Positions 27,099 to 35,453 are shown, counted from the stretch's first letter. The stretch: 64,000 nt of DNA from JADKAV01 sp963704075 (GCA_963704075.1 CAVPGV010000017.1:62001-126000), one strand, 5' to 3'. Made by a program: numbers and translations. Notes: generated from the letters alone by a model not told the origin.

Positions 27099-27629
27099 AT
27101 GGCTGTGGACATAGCGCTCGTCCTGCGTTCAGAGCACCGGCGGCTCAAGGAACTCGCCACGCGATGTGGCCGGACCAGTCGCGGATTCCACGATCCGCTC
27201 TCGGATCTGCAGAGGGCGTTGCGGGCCCATATGCTTGCCGCGGCCGCGGAGGTGTATCCGACCGCCGCGCAGAGGAGCATCACCAATGACTGGCCGGCCG
27301 AGGAGTTCGCTGACATCCGCAAGGTGGTCGAAGCCGCCACGATCGGCGCCGATGAACTCGTGCGGGCTGCGGAGGACCTGGTGGGCGCGGAGGTGCAGTT
27401 CGTCCTGCCTGCCGTCGCGAGCCTCGAGCTCGACGTCCGTCGGCGCATGGGCAAGGTCTTCCGCATGCGACGTGACGCCAATCTGCGCAATGGGGACTCG
27501 GGATCCAGGCGCCGCCGGTCGCAGACAGAGTTGTACGAGATGGCCCGTCGGGCCGGTGTGGAACACCGGTCTCGCATGACGCAGGCCCAGTTGCAGGAAG
27601 CCCTCGAAGCCCGCTCCCGCCAGCAATAG
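27099..27629 (+). CDS. Hemerythrin-like helical protein with C-terminal SAP-like segment
   Basis: 176 residues. Residues 1-130 form a helical bundle with HHE-like spacing (LRSEHRRLKELA; LRAHMLAAAAEVYPTA), but the usual HxxxEE is changed to HMLAAAAE, so the iron site is incomplete. The C-terminal RSQTELYEMARRAGVEHRSR...MTQAQLQEAL resembles the SAP/Rho-N-like motif seen at the ends of stress proteins in this group. Start ATG 27099 begins the conserved helix. It lies directly upstream of the sigma-fusion gene, on the same strand with a 236-base gap. Function unproven. Confidence 0.55.
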   Translation: MAVDIALVLRSEHRRLKELATRCGRTSRGFHDPLSDLQRALRAHMLAAAAEVYPTAAQRSITNDWPAEEFADIRKVVEAATIGADELVRAAEDLVGAEVQFVLPAVASLELDVRRRMGKVFRMRRDANLRNGDSGSRRRRSQTELYEMARRAGVEHRSRMTQAQLQEALEARSRQQ

Positions 27630-27654
27630 ATTGATCCAATCGGTGGCGAACGGG

Positions 27655-27683
27655 GGTTTACTTGTGCCCTGCGATGCGTGTAA
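27655..27683 (+). promoter_or_regulatory. Candidate SigB/SigF-type promoter of the sigma-fusion gene
   Basis: GGTTTAC (27655-27661) and GTGTAA (27678-27683) are 16 bases apart. This fits the GTTT-N14-16-GGGTA(T/A) pattern of SigB/SigF-class promoters with one -10 mismatch. It is about 180 bases upstream of the sigma-fusion start and would allow auto-activation. The rest of the leader shows no other clear signal. Confidence 0.4.
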
Positions 27684-27865
27684 CGTGATGCGTGCGTCCA
27701 GCAGAGTGGCGCGTTTGTCGCAGGGCCTGCAAGAAAGTCGGGCCGCGAACCTTTGTCCAGCGAAAGCCCTAGAAGTGGGCACGCATCCATCGACGTGCGC
27801 TTCAGAAGCAGGCCGCGTCGCTCACGCAATCACCGCCAAAACGAATGCTGTTGAGCGAGGTCTTC

Positions 27866-29638
27866 ATGTTGATCCACATAGTTTCCCGCCCGTTGTCCGA
27901 GCTTTCCCATGTCCCCCGTAGCGGGGTGCGTTCCCTGGTACGCACCGTGCGTGACGCCGGAGCCGAGGTCGTGGAGGATGTCGGGCTGACCGGCGACTTC
28001 TCCCATGCCGTTGCCACCTGCGCTGAGCAACTGCAACGCCAGTGGGAGAACAAGTCACCGCAGATCGTGCACACGGTCGGCCTGGTCGCCACGATGGCTG
28101 CGCTTGCTGCCCGCCCGGACGGTCTGCCAGTGGTCAGCACTTTCGACGAGAGTCCCGTCCCCTCCGATGTCGAGGCCCGATTGGCCCGGCAGGTCGATGC
28201 GGTCATCCCGTTGTCCACTCCCGAGCAAGACGTGTGGCGCCAGCTGGGCGCCCGAACGGCCAGCCCGGGTGTCATCGCGCTGGCCCAGCCGGCAGTGGAC
28301 GCGCCAGCGAGGACCGGTGAGGATGTCGTCTGCCTGTGCAGCGGCGACGAGCTGTCCCGCGTCGTCGACTCCATGCCCTATTGGGCGCCCAACCGCTTGG
28401 TCGTCCTCGGCCGGGTCTCCGATGGGCGGTGGGCCGAACTGATGCAGCAAGCGCGGGCGCTCGGTGTCGAGCAGCGCCTCGTACGCCGTCCCGGTCTGCG
28501 GGGTGAAGCGCGCCGGGCGATGTGGAGCGACGCCGCACTGCTGCTGGCGGGAACTGAAGGCGCTCGTCACGGCGGTTTCGTGCTCGAGGCCGCCGCGCAC
28601 GGGGTTCCGGCGGTCGCGGTCGCGTGCGAGGCACATCTGGATCACATCGTGCCGGGTGCCACCGGCCTTCTGGTCGAACCCGGCACCGGGCCCCGGACGC
28701 TGGGCAGGCTCGTCTCCGAACTGCTCGCCGACGTGTTGCGGCGGCGCGGCATGGGGGCCTCGTCGTTGGTGCGCGTGCGTGCTCTCAACGAGCAGCCCGC
28801 CATCGGACAGCGACTGCTAGGGATCTACCGTCAGTACGCCGGCTTGGTGGAGGAGGAGACGACGTCGGTTCCGCGGCTCACCCCGGAAGGCAGTGACCTC
28901 GCGTTGAAGTACATGCCGTTGGCCCGCCAATTGGCCCACCGTTACGCGGGCCGGGGTCAGCGCCTCGACGACCTGATTCAGGTCGCCTCCCTCGGTCTGG
29001 TGCGGGCCGCCTCCCGGTTCAACCCCGACCTGGGCAACGAGTTCCACTCGTTCGCCGTGCCTACCATTCTCGGGGAGTTGCGCCGCCACTTCCGCGACCA
29101 TGCGTGGGCCGCGCGGGTTCCGCGCAGCCTGCAGGAGGTGACGCTGAAGGTGCAGAAGGCCTCCGACGAACTGCGGGTGGCCCGGGGCCAGGACCCGACC
29201 CCGGCTGAGATCGCCGACGAACTCGGCCTGGTCGAGCAGGAGGTACTGCAGGCGATGCAGGCGCGTGGCGAGGCGATGAGTTCGAAGTCGCTGGACCACC
29301 CGATGGGCGAGGACGGCGCCGAAGCTTTCGGGGATCTGGTCGGCGACACCGACCCGGACCTGGAGTACGTGGAGCTGCGTGAGGCGGTCCGGACTGCGCT
29401 GCACAGCCTCCCCGAGCGCGAACGTGAGATCCTCCTGATGCGCTTCTACGGAGAGCACACCCAATCCGAGATCGCCGAACGGTTGGGCTTGTCGCAGGTG
29501 CACGTTTCACGGCTGATCACGCGGACACTGGCCGCGCTTCGCGACCACGTGATGCAGGACGTGCCGCTGCCCAAGTCGTGGGGCGAGCAGGCCGAGCCGC
29601 AGGAGGACACGCCGGAACGCCGGCGCAAGGCTGCCTAG
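27866..29638 (+). CDS. Fusion of GT-B glycosyltransferase-like domain and SigB/SigF-family sigma factor
   Basis: 590 residues in one frame. Residues 1-325 look like a GT4/GT-B glycosyltransferase: N-terminal Rossmann half (MLIHIVSRPLSEL, QIVHTVGLVATMAAL), then the sugar-nucleotide half ending TEGARHGGFVLEAAAHGVPA, IVPGATGLLVEPGTGP and LRRRGMGASSLVRVRA. The E-x7-E motif is degenerate (Ala where the first Glu belongs), so catalysis is doubtful. Residues about 340-565 are a complete sigma factor: region 2 (LDDLIQVASLGLVRAASRFN), region 3 (LQEVTLKVQKASDELRVARG) and region 4 with its helix-turn-helix (TQSEIAERLGLSQVHVSRLI). The linker is about 15 residues (VEEETTSVPRLTPEG). No in-frame ATG/GTG/TTG with a ribosome site separates the halves. 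ATG 27866 is preferred over ATG 27845 for its CGAGG site. A good terminator follows. The sigma part is certain; the role of the N-terminal domain is unknown. Confidence 0.85.
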   Translation: MLIHIVSRPLSELSHVPRSGVRSLVRTVRDAGAEVVEDVGLTGDFSHAVATCAEQLQRQWENKSPQIVHTVGLVATMAALAARPDGLPVVSTFDESPVPSDVEARLARQVDAVIPLSTPEQDVWRQLGARTASPGVIALAQPAVDAPARTGEDVVCLCSGDELSRVVDSMPYWAPNRLVVLGRVSDGRWAELMQQARALGVEQRLVRRPGLRGEARRAMWSDAALLLAGTEGARHGGFVLEAAAHGVPAVAVACEAHLDHIVPGATGLLVEPGTGPRTLGRLVSELLADVLRRRGMGASSLVRVRALNEQPAIGQRLLGIYRQYAGLVEEETTSVPRLTPEGSDLALKYMPLARQLAHRYAGRGQRLDDLIQVASLGLVRAASRFNPDLGNEFHSFAVPTILGELRRHFRDHAWAARVPRSLQEVTLKVQKASDELRVARGQDPTPAEIADELGLVEQEVLQAMQARGEAMSSKSLDHPMGEDGAEAFGDLVGDTDPDLEYVELREAVRTALHSLPEREREILLMRFYGEHTQSEIAERLGLSQVHVSRLITRTLAALRDHVMQDVPLPKSWGEQAEPQEDTPERRRKAA

Positions 29639-29644
29639 ATCCGA

Positions 29645-29688
29645 CATGTTCGGCGACGGGGTCCCCTGTGACGCCGTCGCCGGACATG
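29645..29688 (+). terminator. Hairpin terminator after the sigma-fusion gene
   Basis: CATGTTCGGCGACGG (29645-29659) pairs with CCGTCGCCGGACATG (29674-29688) with one mismatch, 6 bases after the stop, followed by GGGCTTTCT. Confidence 0.7.
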
Positions 29689-30049
29689 GGCTTTCTGTGT
29701 GCACCGGGTGTCCAGCGGCCGGTCAACCGCAGGTCGGGCTCGCAGACCAGCGCGTGGCACACCGGTCGATGAGTGACCCAGTCGTGAGGCAGTGAACGCT
29801 GACCAGCGCTAGGCGCACTGTCACCAAGGGCCGGCCGCACCTGCGCCGGCGGCAGATGGCAGGCTCACCGTCGAGCCGCCGACAGGGCCCGCCCCAACCC
29901 CCTGTAATCCGAAGCGGACGTTACGCAGGTGACCCTTGCCTCGGACGTTGCTATTCTCGATCACGTCTCTGATGCCGACGTAGAACCGGTAGCCGCCGAC
30001 CGAAACACGTGCATCGGCGGATGCCCCTGAAGAGGAAGGGAGTGCTCCC
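29689..30049. other. Intergenic region with no gene recognised
   Basis: About 360 bases between the sigma-fusion terminator and the STAS gene. Frames on both strands are short and biased, and none has both a ribosome site and a recognisable product. It probably holds the promoter of the STAS-regulator pair, since GGAAGGGAG (30035-30043) serves that start, but I cannot point to a clear promoter. Confidence 0.4.
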
Positions 30050-30388
30050 ATGGTGCAGGACACCACGGACACCGACTCCTATCTCAGCGTGCAGCACGCT
30101 TCGGCGCAACTGGTCCTGGTCGGAGATGTGGGACAGGAGATGGCAGACGACCTGCGGGAACAGGCATCTCTGCGGATGCCGGCCCAGCTAGATGGGTTCG
30201 TCGTCGACCTGAGTGCCTGCCGCTACCTCGAGCCCGCAGCCGTCGACATGTTGAGTTCAGTGCTGGGGCACGCCCACGCGGGTGGAGCCCGCATCTCCTT
30301 GGAAGGCATGTCCGCCAACCTGCGGGTCATCCTGGGGATCGCCGGTCTACTGGATCTGGCGGAGTCGCCCGGACGTGCAGGTGACTGA
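30050..30388 (+). CDS. STAS-domain protein (anti-anti-sigma type) lacking the phospho-Ser
   Basis: 112 residues with the STAS fold: LVLVGDVGQEMADDLREQA, FVVDLSACRYLEPAAVDMLS, and GGARISLEGMSANLRVILGI. In anti-anti-sigma factors the segment after the DLS strand reads close to DSSGLG and carries the phosphorylated Ser. Here it is LEPAAVDM, so that site is absent. It may be constitutively active or work without phosphorylation. GGAAGGGAG precedes the ATG. The next gene begins one base after its stop, so the two are co-expressed. It follows the sigma-fusion gene, suggesting a shared stress circuit; no RsbW-type kinase is seen nearby. Confidence 0.75.
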   Translation: MVQDTTDTDSYLSVQHASAQLVLVGDVGQEMADDLREQASLRMPAQLDGFVVDLSACRYLEPAAVDMLSSVLGHAHAGGARISLEGMSANLRVILGIAGLLDLAESPGRAGD

Positions 30389-30389
30389 C

Positions 30390-31601
30390 ATGTCGTCCCT
30401 CGGCGAGGGAGAACGCCTGGGAGCCAGCAGCGCGGCACTCACCGAGACCGTCACCGCTCTGAGCAAGGAGGTCCGCGACCTTCGGCGGTCGGCGCGGGTG
30501 CGGGCTGTCATCGAGCAGGCCAAGGGGATACTCGTGGAGCGACACGGGATCACCTTGGACGAGGCGTTCGAGCGACTGCGGACGACGTCGCAGCAGCACA
30601 ACGTACGGGTGGTCGAGGTAGCGGCCACCATCGTGGGCGTGGCGATCCCCGATCCGGACGATGAGTCACTGCCAGTGGGCGAGGGACTGGTCGCGGAACA
30701 ACTGCCCGTGTCGGAGGCGACGTCCGGGACGTGGAAGGCGCTGCGGCAGCAGCCTGACGTGCATGCCGGGGTTGTGACGGCGATGCTGGACGCCGTCGCC
30801 GGGTCGACCAGGGAGGGAGACGAGGCCGCTGAGTTGTTGCGCGAGATTCTTGAGCCGTATGGGGTCGAGGCCGTCACGATGTACCGCAGCAGCGCCGACG
30901 AATCGTTGCGGTTCGTGGGACAGGTGGGCGTCCCCGGGGATCTGATCAGCCCCTGGCGCAGCATCCCGCCGTCGACCAACATCCCCTACGTCGTCACCGT
31001 GGTGGAGAACCGGTCGCTGTTCTTCGGCGACCGGCCGAGTCGATACGCGCAGTTCCCCGCGCTGGCCAGGGTCCGGTCGGGGGGTTACGAGAGCATCGCG
31101 ACGATTCCCATCGAGGACGCCGGTTCGGTGCTCGGTGTCGTCGGACTGATGTGGTCACAGCCACAGGAGTTCGACGAGTTGCGCAAGCACGGAATCACCA
31201 AGCACGTCCAGCGGGTGGGTTCACTGCTGATGCGCAACGTCGCCGCGACTGACCCGGAGCTCGACTGGCTCAATACGTTGCTGCGGCTGCATCTGGATCC
31301 GTGGCTCCTGCTGGAGGCCATCACCAGTTCGCAGGGGACCAGCCACGACTTCGTGGTGCAGGACGCTTCCACCGCGGTGGAAGCCGGGCCGTGGATCGGA
31401 CGTCGGCTGTTGGAGATCTGGCCTTTCCTGGCTGAGGACGGCACGGCACAGTCACTCGGCACGCTCGTGCGGGCCGGCGGTTCATGGAGCGCGTCGGTGG
31501 GTGAACCCTCGGCGGCGCCATGGGGTGTGCCTGGCAGTCTGATCCGCGCGGTGCGCCTGGGGCAACGGGTCGTTCTCGTCTGGCGCCCGGGCCACGACTA
31601 A
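30390..31601 (+). CDS. ANTAR-GAF-PAS regulator (predicted RNA-binding antiterminator)
   Basis: 403 residues. ANTAR comes first (about 20-80: VRDLRRSARVRAVIEQAKGI, LDEAFERLRTTSQQHNVRV). A GAF domain follows (about 125-285: YGVEAVTMYRSSADESLRF, YESIATIPIEDAGSVLGVVG). The C-terminal ~100 residues (HDFVVQDASTAVEAGPWIGR) resemble a PAS fold. ANTAR domains bind paired RNA hairpins to prevent termination. In most actinobacterial proteins GAF precedes ANTAR; here the order is reversed. Start at ATG 30390, one base after the STAS stop; GTG 30381 is possible. The end overlaps the convergent phosphatase by four bases. Confidence 0.72.
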   Translation: MSSLGEGERLGASSAALTETVTALSKEVRDLRRSARVRAVIEQAKGILVERHGITLDEAFERLRTTSQQHNVRVVEVAATIVGVAIPDPDDESLPVGEGLVAEQLPVSEATSGTWKALRQQPDVHAGVVTAMLDAVAGSTREGDEAAELLREILEPYGVEAVTMYRSSADESLRFVGQVGVPGDLISPWRSIPPSTNIPYVVTVVENRSLFFGDRPSRYAQFPALARVRSGGYESIATIPIEDAGSVLGVVGLMWSQPQEFDELRKHGITKHVQRVGSLLMRNVAATDPELDWLNTLLRLHLDPWLLLEAITSSQGTSHDFVVQDASTAVEAGPWIGRRLLEIWPFLAEDGTAQSLGTLVRAGGSWSASVGEPSAAPWGVPGSLIRAVRLGQRVVLVWRPGHD

Positions 31602-33106
31602 GGCGCCGGCAGCCTTGCGACCAGCAGCGTCGCGTCGGATGTGACGTTGCCGTTGGGCAGCACCGCGTCGAGCACACCGCGAGCCCATCCCGCGGTGGGA
31701 CGGTGGCGCAGGGCTGTCGCGGAGGAGCGCAGGACCGAAAGGCCTTCAATCATGTCGCGGGTGGAGTTGACGACCCCGTCGGTGTAGACGACCAATGCGT
31801 CGCCGGGCTCCATGGCGGTCTTGACGACGGACTGTGAGCCGGGTTGCGGGGCGCCGACCCCTCGGCCCACTGCCTCCAGCCATTGGCTGGTACCGCGGGA
31901 TCGCACCAGCAGGCCAGGGGGATGACCGCCGGTCGCCAGCTCGACACTTCCGCTGCCCGGGTCCAGCACCGCGGCCAACAGGGAGGCACGCGGGGGCTCG
32001 GTGTCCGCCGCCAGCGTGGCCGCCGTGCGGGCGACGAGGTCCTTCAGTTCCACCCCCGACATCATCAGCGCCCGGCCGGCGTAGATGACCTTCCACGCGT
32101 CGCGCACCGACAGAACGCCGGCCCCGAGGGCGTCCACCACCATGAGCAACGTCCGGCCGTCGGGCAGTCGGGACACGTCGACGAGGTCGCCGCCGGGCGC
32201 AGTCCCATGTCCAGCCGGAACGCTCCACATGTCCAGTTCGAGTCCCGGGGTGTCCGGCAGATCCATCTGTCCGGTTGCGCCGAGCATGTGCACGACACGT
32301 TGCTGCTCGTGCTCACGGGCGGCCTCCTCCAGCAGTGCCCGGCGGTCTTGTTCGGCCGCCACCAGATCGCTCACATCGCGCAGCGTGACGACGGTGAGGT
32401 TGTCGTCGATCCGGCCCGCCGTGTACTCGATGTGAATCGGGGAACCGGCCGGCGAGATGGTCTCGTCGGCGGTGGGGCAGGTCGCCTCCCCGACATGTCC
32501 GCCGTCGGGTACGTCCAGGGCGCAGCCACCGGGGCAGTCCTGTCCGTCAGCCAGCACGTGATGCAGGGCCGGGTGCAGCCGTTGTCCTTGGTGTGCTGAT
32601 GGGACCAGTGCGTCGAGGGCCTGGTTGGACCGGACCAGACGCCCGGAGTCGTCGAGGACCGCCACGGCATCGGGCATGCTCGCGAACACCCGTGCTTGTG
32701 TTCTGCGCAGGTTGTTGATGCTCCGCACGCGTCGGTCCAGCGCCCAGGATGCTGCGACACCGAGCATCGAGGCGAGCAGCACGTTCCCGACCCGCAGCCA
32801 AGGGTGGTCGAGATCGAGCGTGACGACCAGCGTCAGGGCCACGGCGATCGCCACAAGTGCGACGATCACGGTGCGCCACGGGGTGAGGAACAGCCCGGCT
32901 GCCACCACCGCGATACCCATGGTGTTGACCAGGGTTGCTTCGTGTTCGGACACCGCAACCGCGAGGACGACCAGGATGGCGAAACCTAAGGTGAAACCAA
33001 TCGTGTTTGTCGAACCGGATGGGTTCTCCTTCACGCTGGCCTCCCGCCCCCAACTGTCGACGCAGCCCGCAGAGCCCGGGCTCCACGATTGTCGATCATC
33101 GGCCAT
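31598..33106 (-). CDS. Membrane PAS-SpoIIE protein phosphatase
   Basis: 502 residues. The N-terminal ~125 residues hold four to five membrane helices (IGFTLGFAILVVLAVAVS, TPWRTVIVALVAIAVALTLV). Then comes a PAS-like sensor (MPDAVAVLDDSGRLVRSNQA; DNLTVVTLRDVSDLVAAEQD) containing a Cys cluster (DCPGGCALD, ATCPTAD) that could bind a cofactor or metal. The SpoIIE/PP2C phosphatase is C-terminal (GGDLVDVSRLPDGRTLLMVV, DALVVYTDGVVNST, SDATLLVARL). The second metal motif reads VVDALGAGV without the usual SGHG. It probably dephosphorylates a STAS or related protein in the same circuit. Confidence 0.78.
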   Translation of the reverse strand: MADDRQSWSPGSAGCVDSWGREASVKENPSGSTNTIGFTLGFAILVVLAVAVSEHEATLVNTMGIAVVAAGLFLTPWRTVIVALVAIAVALTLVVTLDLDHPWLRVGNVLLASMLGVAASWALDRRVRSINNLRRTQARVFASMPDAVAVLDDSGRLVRSNQALDALVPSAHQGQRLHPALHHVLADGQDCPGGCALDVPDGGHVGEATCPTADETISPAGSPIHIEYTAGRIDDNLTVVTLRDVSDLVAAEQDRRALLEEAAREHEQQRVVHMLGATGQMDLPDTPGLELDMWSVPAGHGTAPGGDLVDVSRLPDGRTLLMVVDALGAGVLSVRDAWKVIYAGRALMMSGVELKDLVARTAATLAADTEPPRASLLAAVLDPGSGSVELATGGHPPGLLVRSRGTSQWLEAVGRGVGAPQPGSQSVVKTAMEPGDALVVYTDGVVNSTRDMIEGLSVLRSSATALRHRPTAGWARGVLDAVLPNGNVTSDATLLVARLPAP

Positions 33107-33116
33107 GAGGATACCG

Positions 33117-34637
33117 TCAGGCGTCCTCCACCGCGAGGCCGTGGACGGCGGGTCCCACGATCACCTCCCCATCCGGGTTGAAGCGCGAACCGTGCAACGG
33201 GCAGTCCCAGCTCTGGTCGGCATCGTTCCAGCGCACGATCCCGCCCAGGTGGGTGCAGACCGCACTGCACACCCGACGGGTGCCACCGACCTCGCTGACC
33301 GCGTCGGGATGGGGCAGGTCCCGGCGAACCGCTCCCTGCCCGGACGCCACCGATCCCTGGCCAGGCTCCAGCAGCCAGCCGGAGGCGAGCGTCGCAGCGA
33401 CCTCCGCATTGTTCGCCGTCAGCGTCTTCCACCCGGACAGACTGCTGGGCAGGCGGGGCGCGAACGGTCTTGCCCAGTCGGGGACGTCCCCCACGATCAT
33501 CCCGCTCAGGATCTGTGCGGCAGCGGAACCATTGGTGAAACCCCACTTGCCGAACCCGGTCGCGATGAGCACGTTGGGAGGTCCCAGTGGTGACGCGCCG
33601 ATGTGCGGCAGCTGGTCGGCGCTGGTGTAGTCCTGTGCGGCCCAACGGTGCGTGAACTCCCGCACCGAGAAGTGCTCCCGGGCCCAGTCGGCCAGACTCT
33701 CGACGTGCTTACTCGTCGGATTCCCGCGGCCGGTGGGATGTCCGTTGCCGCCCACCAGCAGGAACTCCTCGCCGGCCTGCGAGGTGGCGGTACGCAGCGA
33801 ATGCGTCGGGGAGTCCGCTGACAGGTACATACCCTGCGGGAGGTCGCCGTCGACGCGTGCGGCCAGAGCGTACGAGCGGGCGGGTTTCGTTGTGGCGAAC
33901 ATCAGCGTGCGCAAGGGGAAGGGCAGCAGAGTCGCGACGACGACCCAGTCGGCGGTCATGTCTGTGCCTTGCGCCGACGTGACATGCAGCCGGCCGTTCG
34001 TCTTGGCGATCGAGGCGATCCGCTCCGGCCACAGGACCGGCACCCCGAGTGCGGTCAGGGATCCATGCAGGGCCGCGAGGTACTGCGCCGGGTTGATCTG
34101 CATCTGCTCGGACACGCAGACAGCGGCCGACGTCGCGAAGGGCAACTCCTCCGGCTCGGCCAGCATCGCGCCCATCCCGAACGCGGAAAGCGTCGCCGCC
34201 TCGAACTCGATCCTTCCGGCCGATTTCTCAGAGGTGGCGTAGGTCCAGGCGTCGCGCACGTCCAGGTCCACGATCCGGGACTTCTCGGCGACCCGTCTGA
34301 CGAGGTCCTGCCCGCGCAGTTGCGCCGTCAGATACGCCTGGGCGGTCTGCTCGCCGTTCGATTGCCGGATCTGCCCTGTTCGGGTGCCGTGCAGGACACT
34401 GACCTTGGCCGTGGAGCGCCCGGTCGACCCGCTGCCGATCCTGCGTGCGTCGACAACGGCCACATCGACCCCGCGTTCGGCCAGGAGCAACGCGGTGGAC
34501 AGACCGGTGATACCGGCGCCGACCACGATCACCTCGTGATGCTCAGACAGACGGTCGGAGTGGGGAATCCCGTGAACCGGTCCCCAGAAGGAGTCGGGAC
34601 GCGCCGGCAGGGCGGGTTCGTTTGGCGGCGGGGTCAT
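33117..34637 (-). CDS. FAD-dependent oxidoreductase (DAO family) with C-terminal Rieske domain
   Basis: 506 residues. The N-terminal DAO-type FAD domain starts at HEVIVVGAGITGLSTALLLA and ends near IATGFGKWGFTNGSAAAQIL. The last ~110 residues are a Rieske [2Fe-2S] domain with ligand pairs CTHLGG and CPLHGSRF. This is the YhfW/thiazole-oxidase-like arrangement known from Bacillus and Actinobacteria. Substrate unknown; an amine or sugar-like compound is likely from the DAO family. Not secreted, no signal peptide. Separated by 10 bases from the phosphatase gene on the same strand, so possibly co-transcribed with it. Confidence 0.83.
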   Translation of the reverse strand: MTPPPNEPALPARPDSFWGPVHGIPHSDRLSEHHEVIVVGAGITGLSTALLLAERGVDVAVVDARRIGSGSTGRSTAKVSVLHGTRTGQIRQSNGEQTAQAYLTAQLRGQDLVRRVAEKSRIVDLDVRDAWTYATSEKSAGRIEFEAATLSAFGMGAMLAEPEELPFATSAAVCVSEQMQINPAQYLAALHGSLTALGVPVLWPERIASIAKTNGRLHVTSAQGTDMTADWVVVATLLPFPLRTLMFATTKPARSYALAARVDGDLPQGMYLSADSPTHSLRTATSQAGEEFLLVGGNGHPTGRGNPTSKHVESLADWAREHFSVREFTHRWAAQDYTSADQLPHIGASPLGPPNVLIATGFGKWGFTNGSAAAQILSGMIVGDVPDWARPFAPRLPSSLSGWKTLTANNAEVAATLASGWLLEPGQGSVASGQGAVRRDLPHPDAVSEVGGTRRVCSAVCTHLGGIVRWNDADQSWDCPLHGSRFNPDGEVIVGPAVHGLAVEDA

Positions 34638-34883
34638 GGGTAGACCTACCCGCGGGGACTGGGCCTATGCGGTAGCGGCTCGATGATGCAGTCCCAAACC
34701 GCACGAACCGGACGTATGTCCGCAGCCGCCGAGGGTATGGATACGTCATGGTCGACCACGAACACCCTGAGGAGACGATTCCGTATCCGGGGTACACATT
34801 GACTGGATGATCTACAGACTGTCCGCCGGGCTCCCATGCCCCGCGGACCCCGCCAGGCGGAACGTCCCCCTTCCGCCTGGCTC

Positions 34884-34913
34884 GCTGGGAGGCAGTGGCG
34901 GCTGCCTCCCAGC
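34884..34913. terminator. Perfect 12-bp hairpin after the coiled-coil gene
   Basis: GCTGGGAGGCAG (34884-34895) pairs perfectly with CTGCCTCCCAGC (34902-34913) around a 6-base loop, 8 bases after the stop of the minus-strand gene. There is no T-run, as is common in this group. The 34638-34883 stretch before it holds no convincing gene, only a possible 20-codon frame at 34748-34810. Confidence 0.6.
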
Positions 34914-34920
34914 TCTATGT

Positions 34921-35453
34921 TCAGGTCGATTCTCGCGTCTTCTTGGACTGCCCGATCCGCTCGTCGAGTTCCACCACGGTCTCGGCTTCGCGGACGGCGC
35001 GCCCATGCGCGGTGGCGGCCTTGGTCTGGTCGCTGGCAGCCGCTAGGGCATCGGTCCGGTGGCGTTCTCCGATCCCTTCGGAGGCTTTGCGTGCTTTCTT
35101 CTGGACAGCGGCATTGCGGCGCCCGGTGGTGGCGGCGACGTTCGAGCGGGCCTTCTGCTCCTGCAGGTCGAGGTTTTGCTGTTCGGCGGCGGCCTGCTCG
35201 TCAGCCTGCTCTGCTCGGTGCTCCGCCCGTCGGGTGGCAGCTTCGCGTTCCTCTTCGCGCGCCTGCCGAGTTCCTCCTGCACGCTCGCCCGTGCTTCCTG
35301 TTTGCGAGCCTGCCGCTGAGCCCGAGTCTTCTTCTTGTGCAACTCGCCCTCATGGCGCACGTCCTCGTCGCTCGTGGCAGCCCCTGCAGACTGCTTCACT
35401 GCAGCGGTGACCCGCTCCACTGCTTCGTTCGAGATGGACGCCTCGGAATCCAT
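34921..35453 (-). pseudogene. CsbD-like N-terminus plus long charged coiled coil, frameshifted
   Basis: Begins MDSEASISNEAVERVT and continues AGAATSDEDVRHEGEL, close to the CsbD/MBP1 stress-protein pattern, then turns basic and helical (KKKTRAQRQARKQEARA). After SVQEE the frame becomes Pro/Ser-rich and unlike the start. The neighbouring frame continues smoothly as QAREEEREAATRRAEHRAEQ, then a Gln/Ala-rich coiled coil, ending ERIGQSKKTREST at 34921. One missing base near 35263-35269 explains it. The restored protein is ~176 residues, mostly helix. AGGAAGGA precedes ATG 35453. Probably a stress-related structural protein; function unknown. Confidence 0.6.

Noticed and set aside
28849..28913. 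Internal start for a separate sigma factor in the fusion gene
   Set aside because: GGAGGAGGAG occurs in the linker, but no in-frame ATG, GTG or TTG follows at usable distance; the nearest lies inside region 2.
29821..30072. Minus-strand frame with YRFYVGIRDVIENSNVRGKG
   Set aside because: The sequence looks protein-like, but its only start lies inside the STAS gene and there is no ribosome site. Possibly a gene remnant; not strong enough to report.
34748..34810. 20-codon plus-strand frame (MVDHEHPEETIPYPGYTLTG)
   Set aside because: No ribosome site and too short to judge; GGGTAT just upstream is suggestive only.
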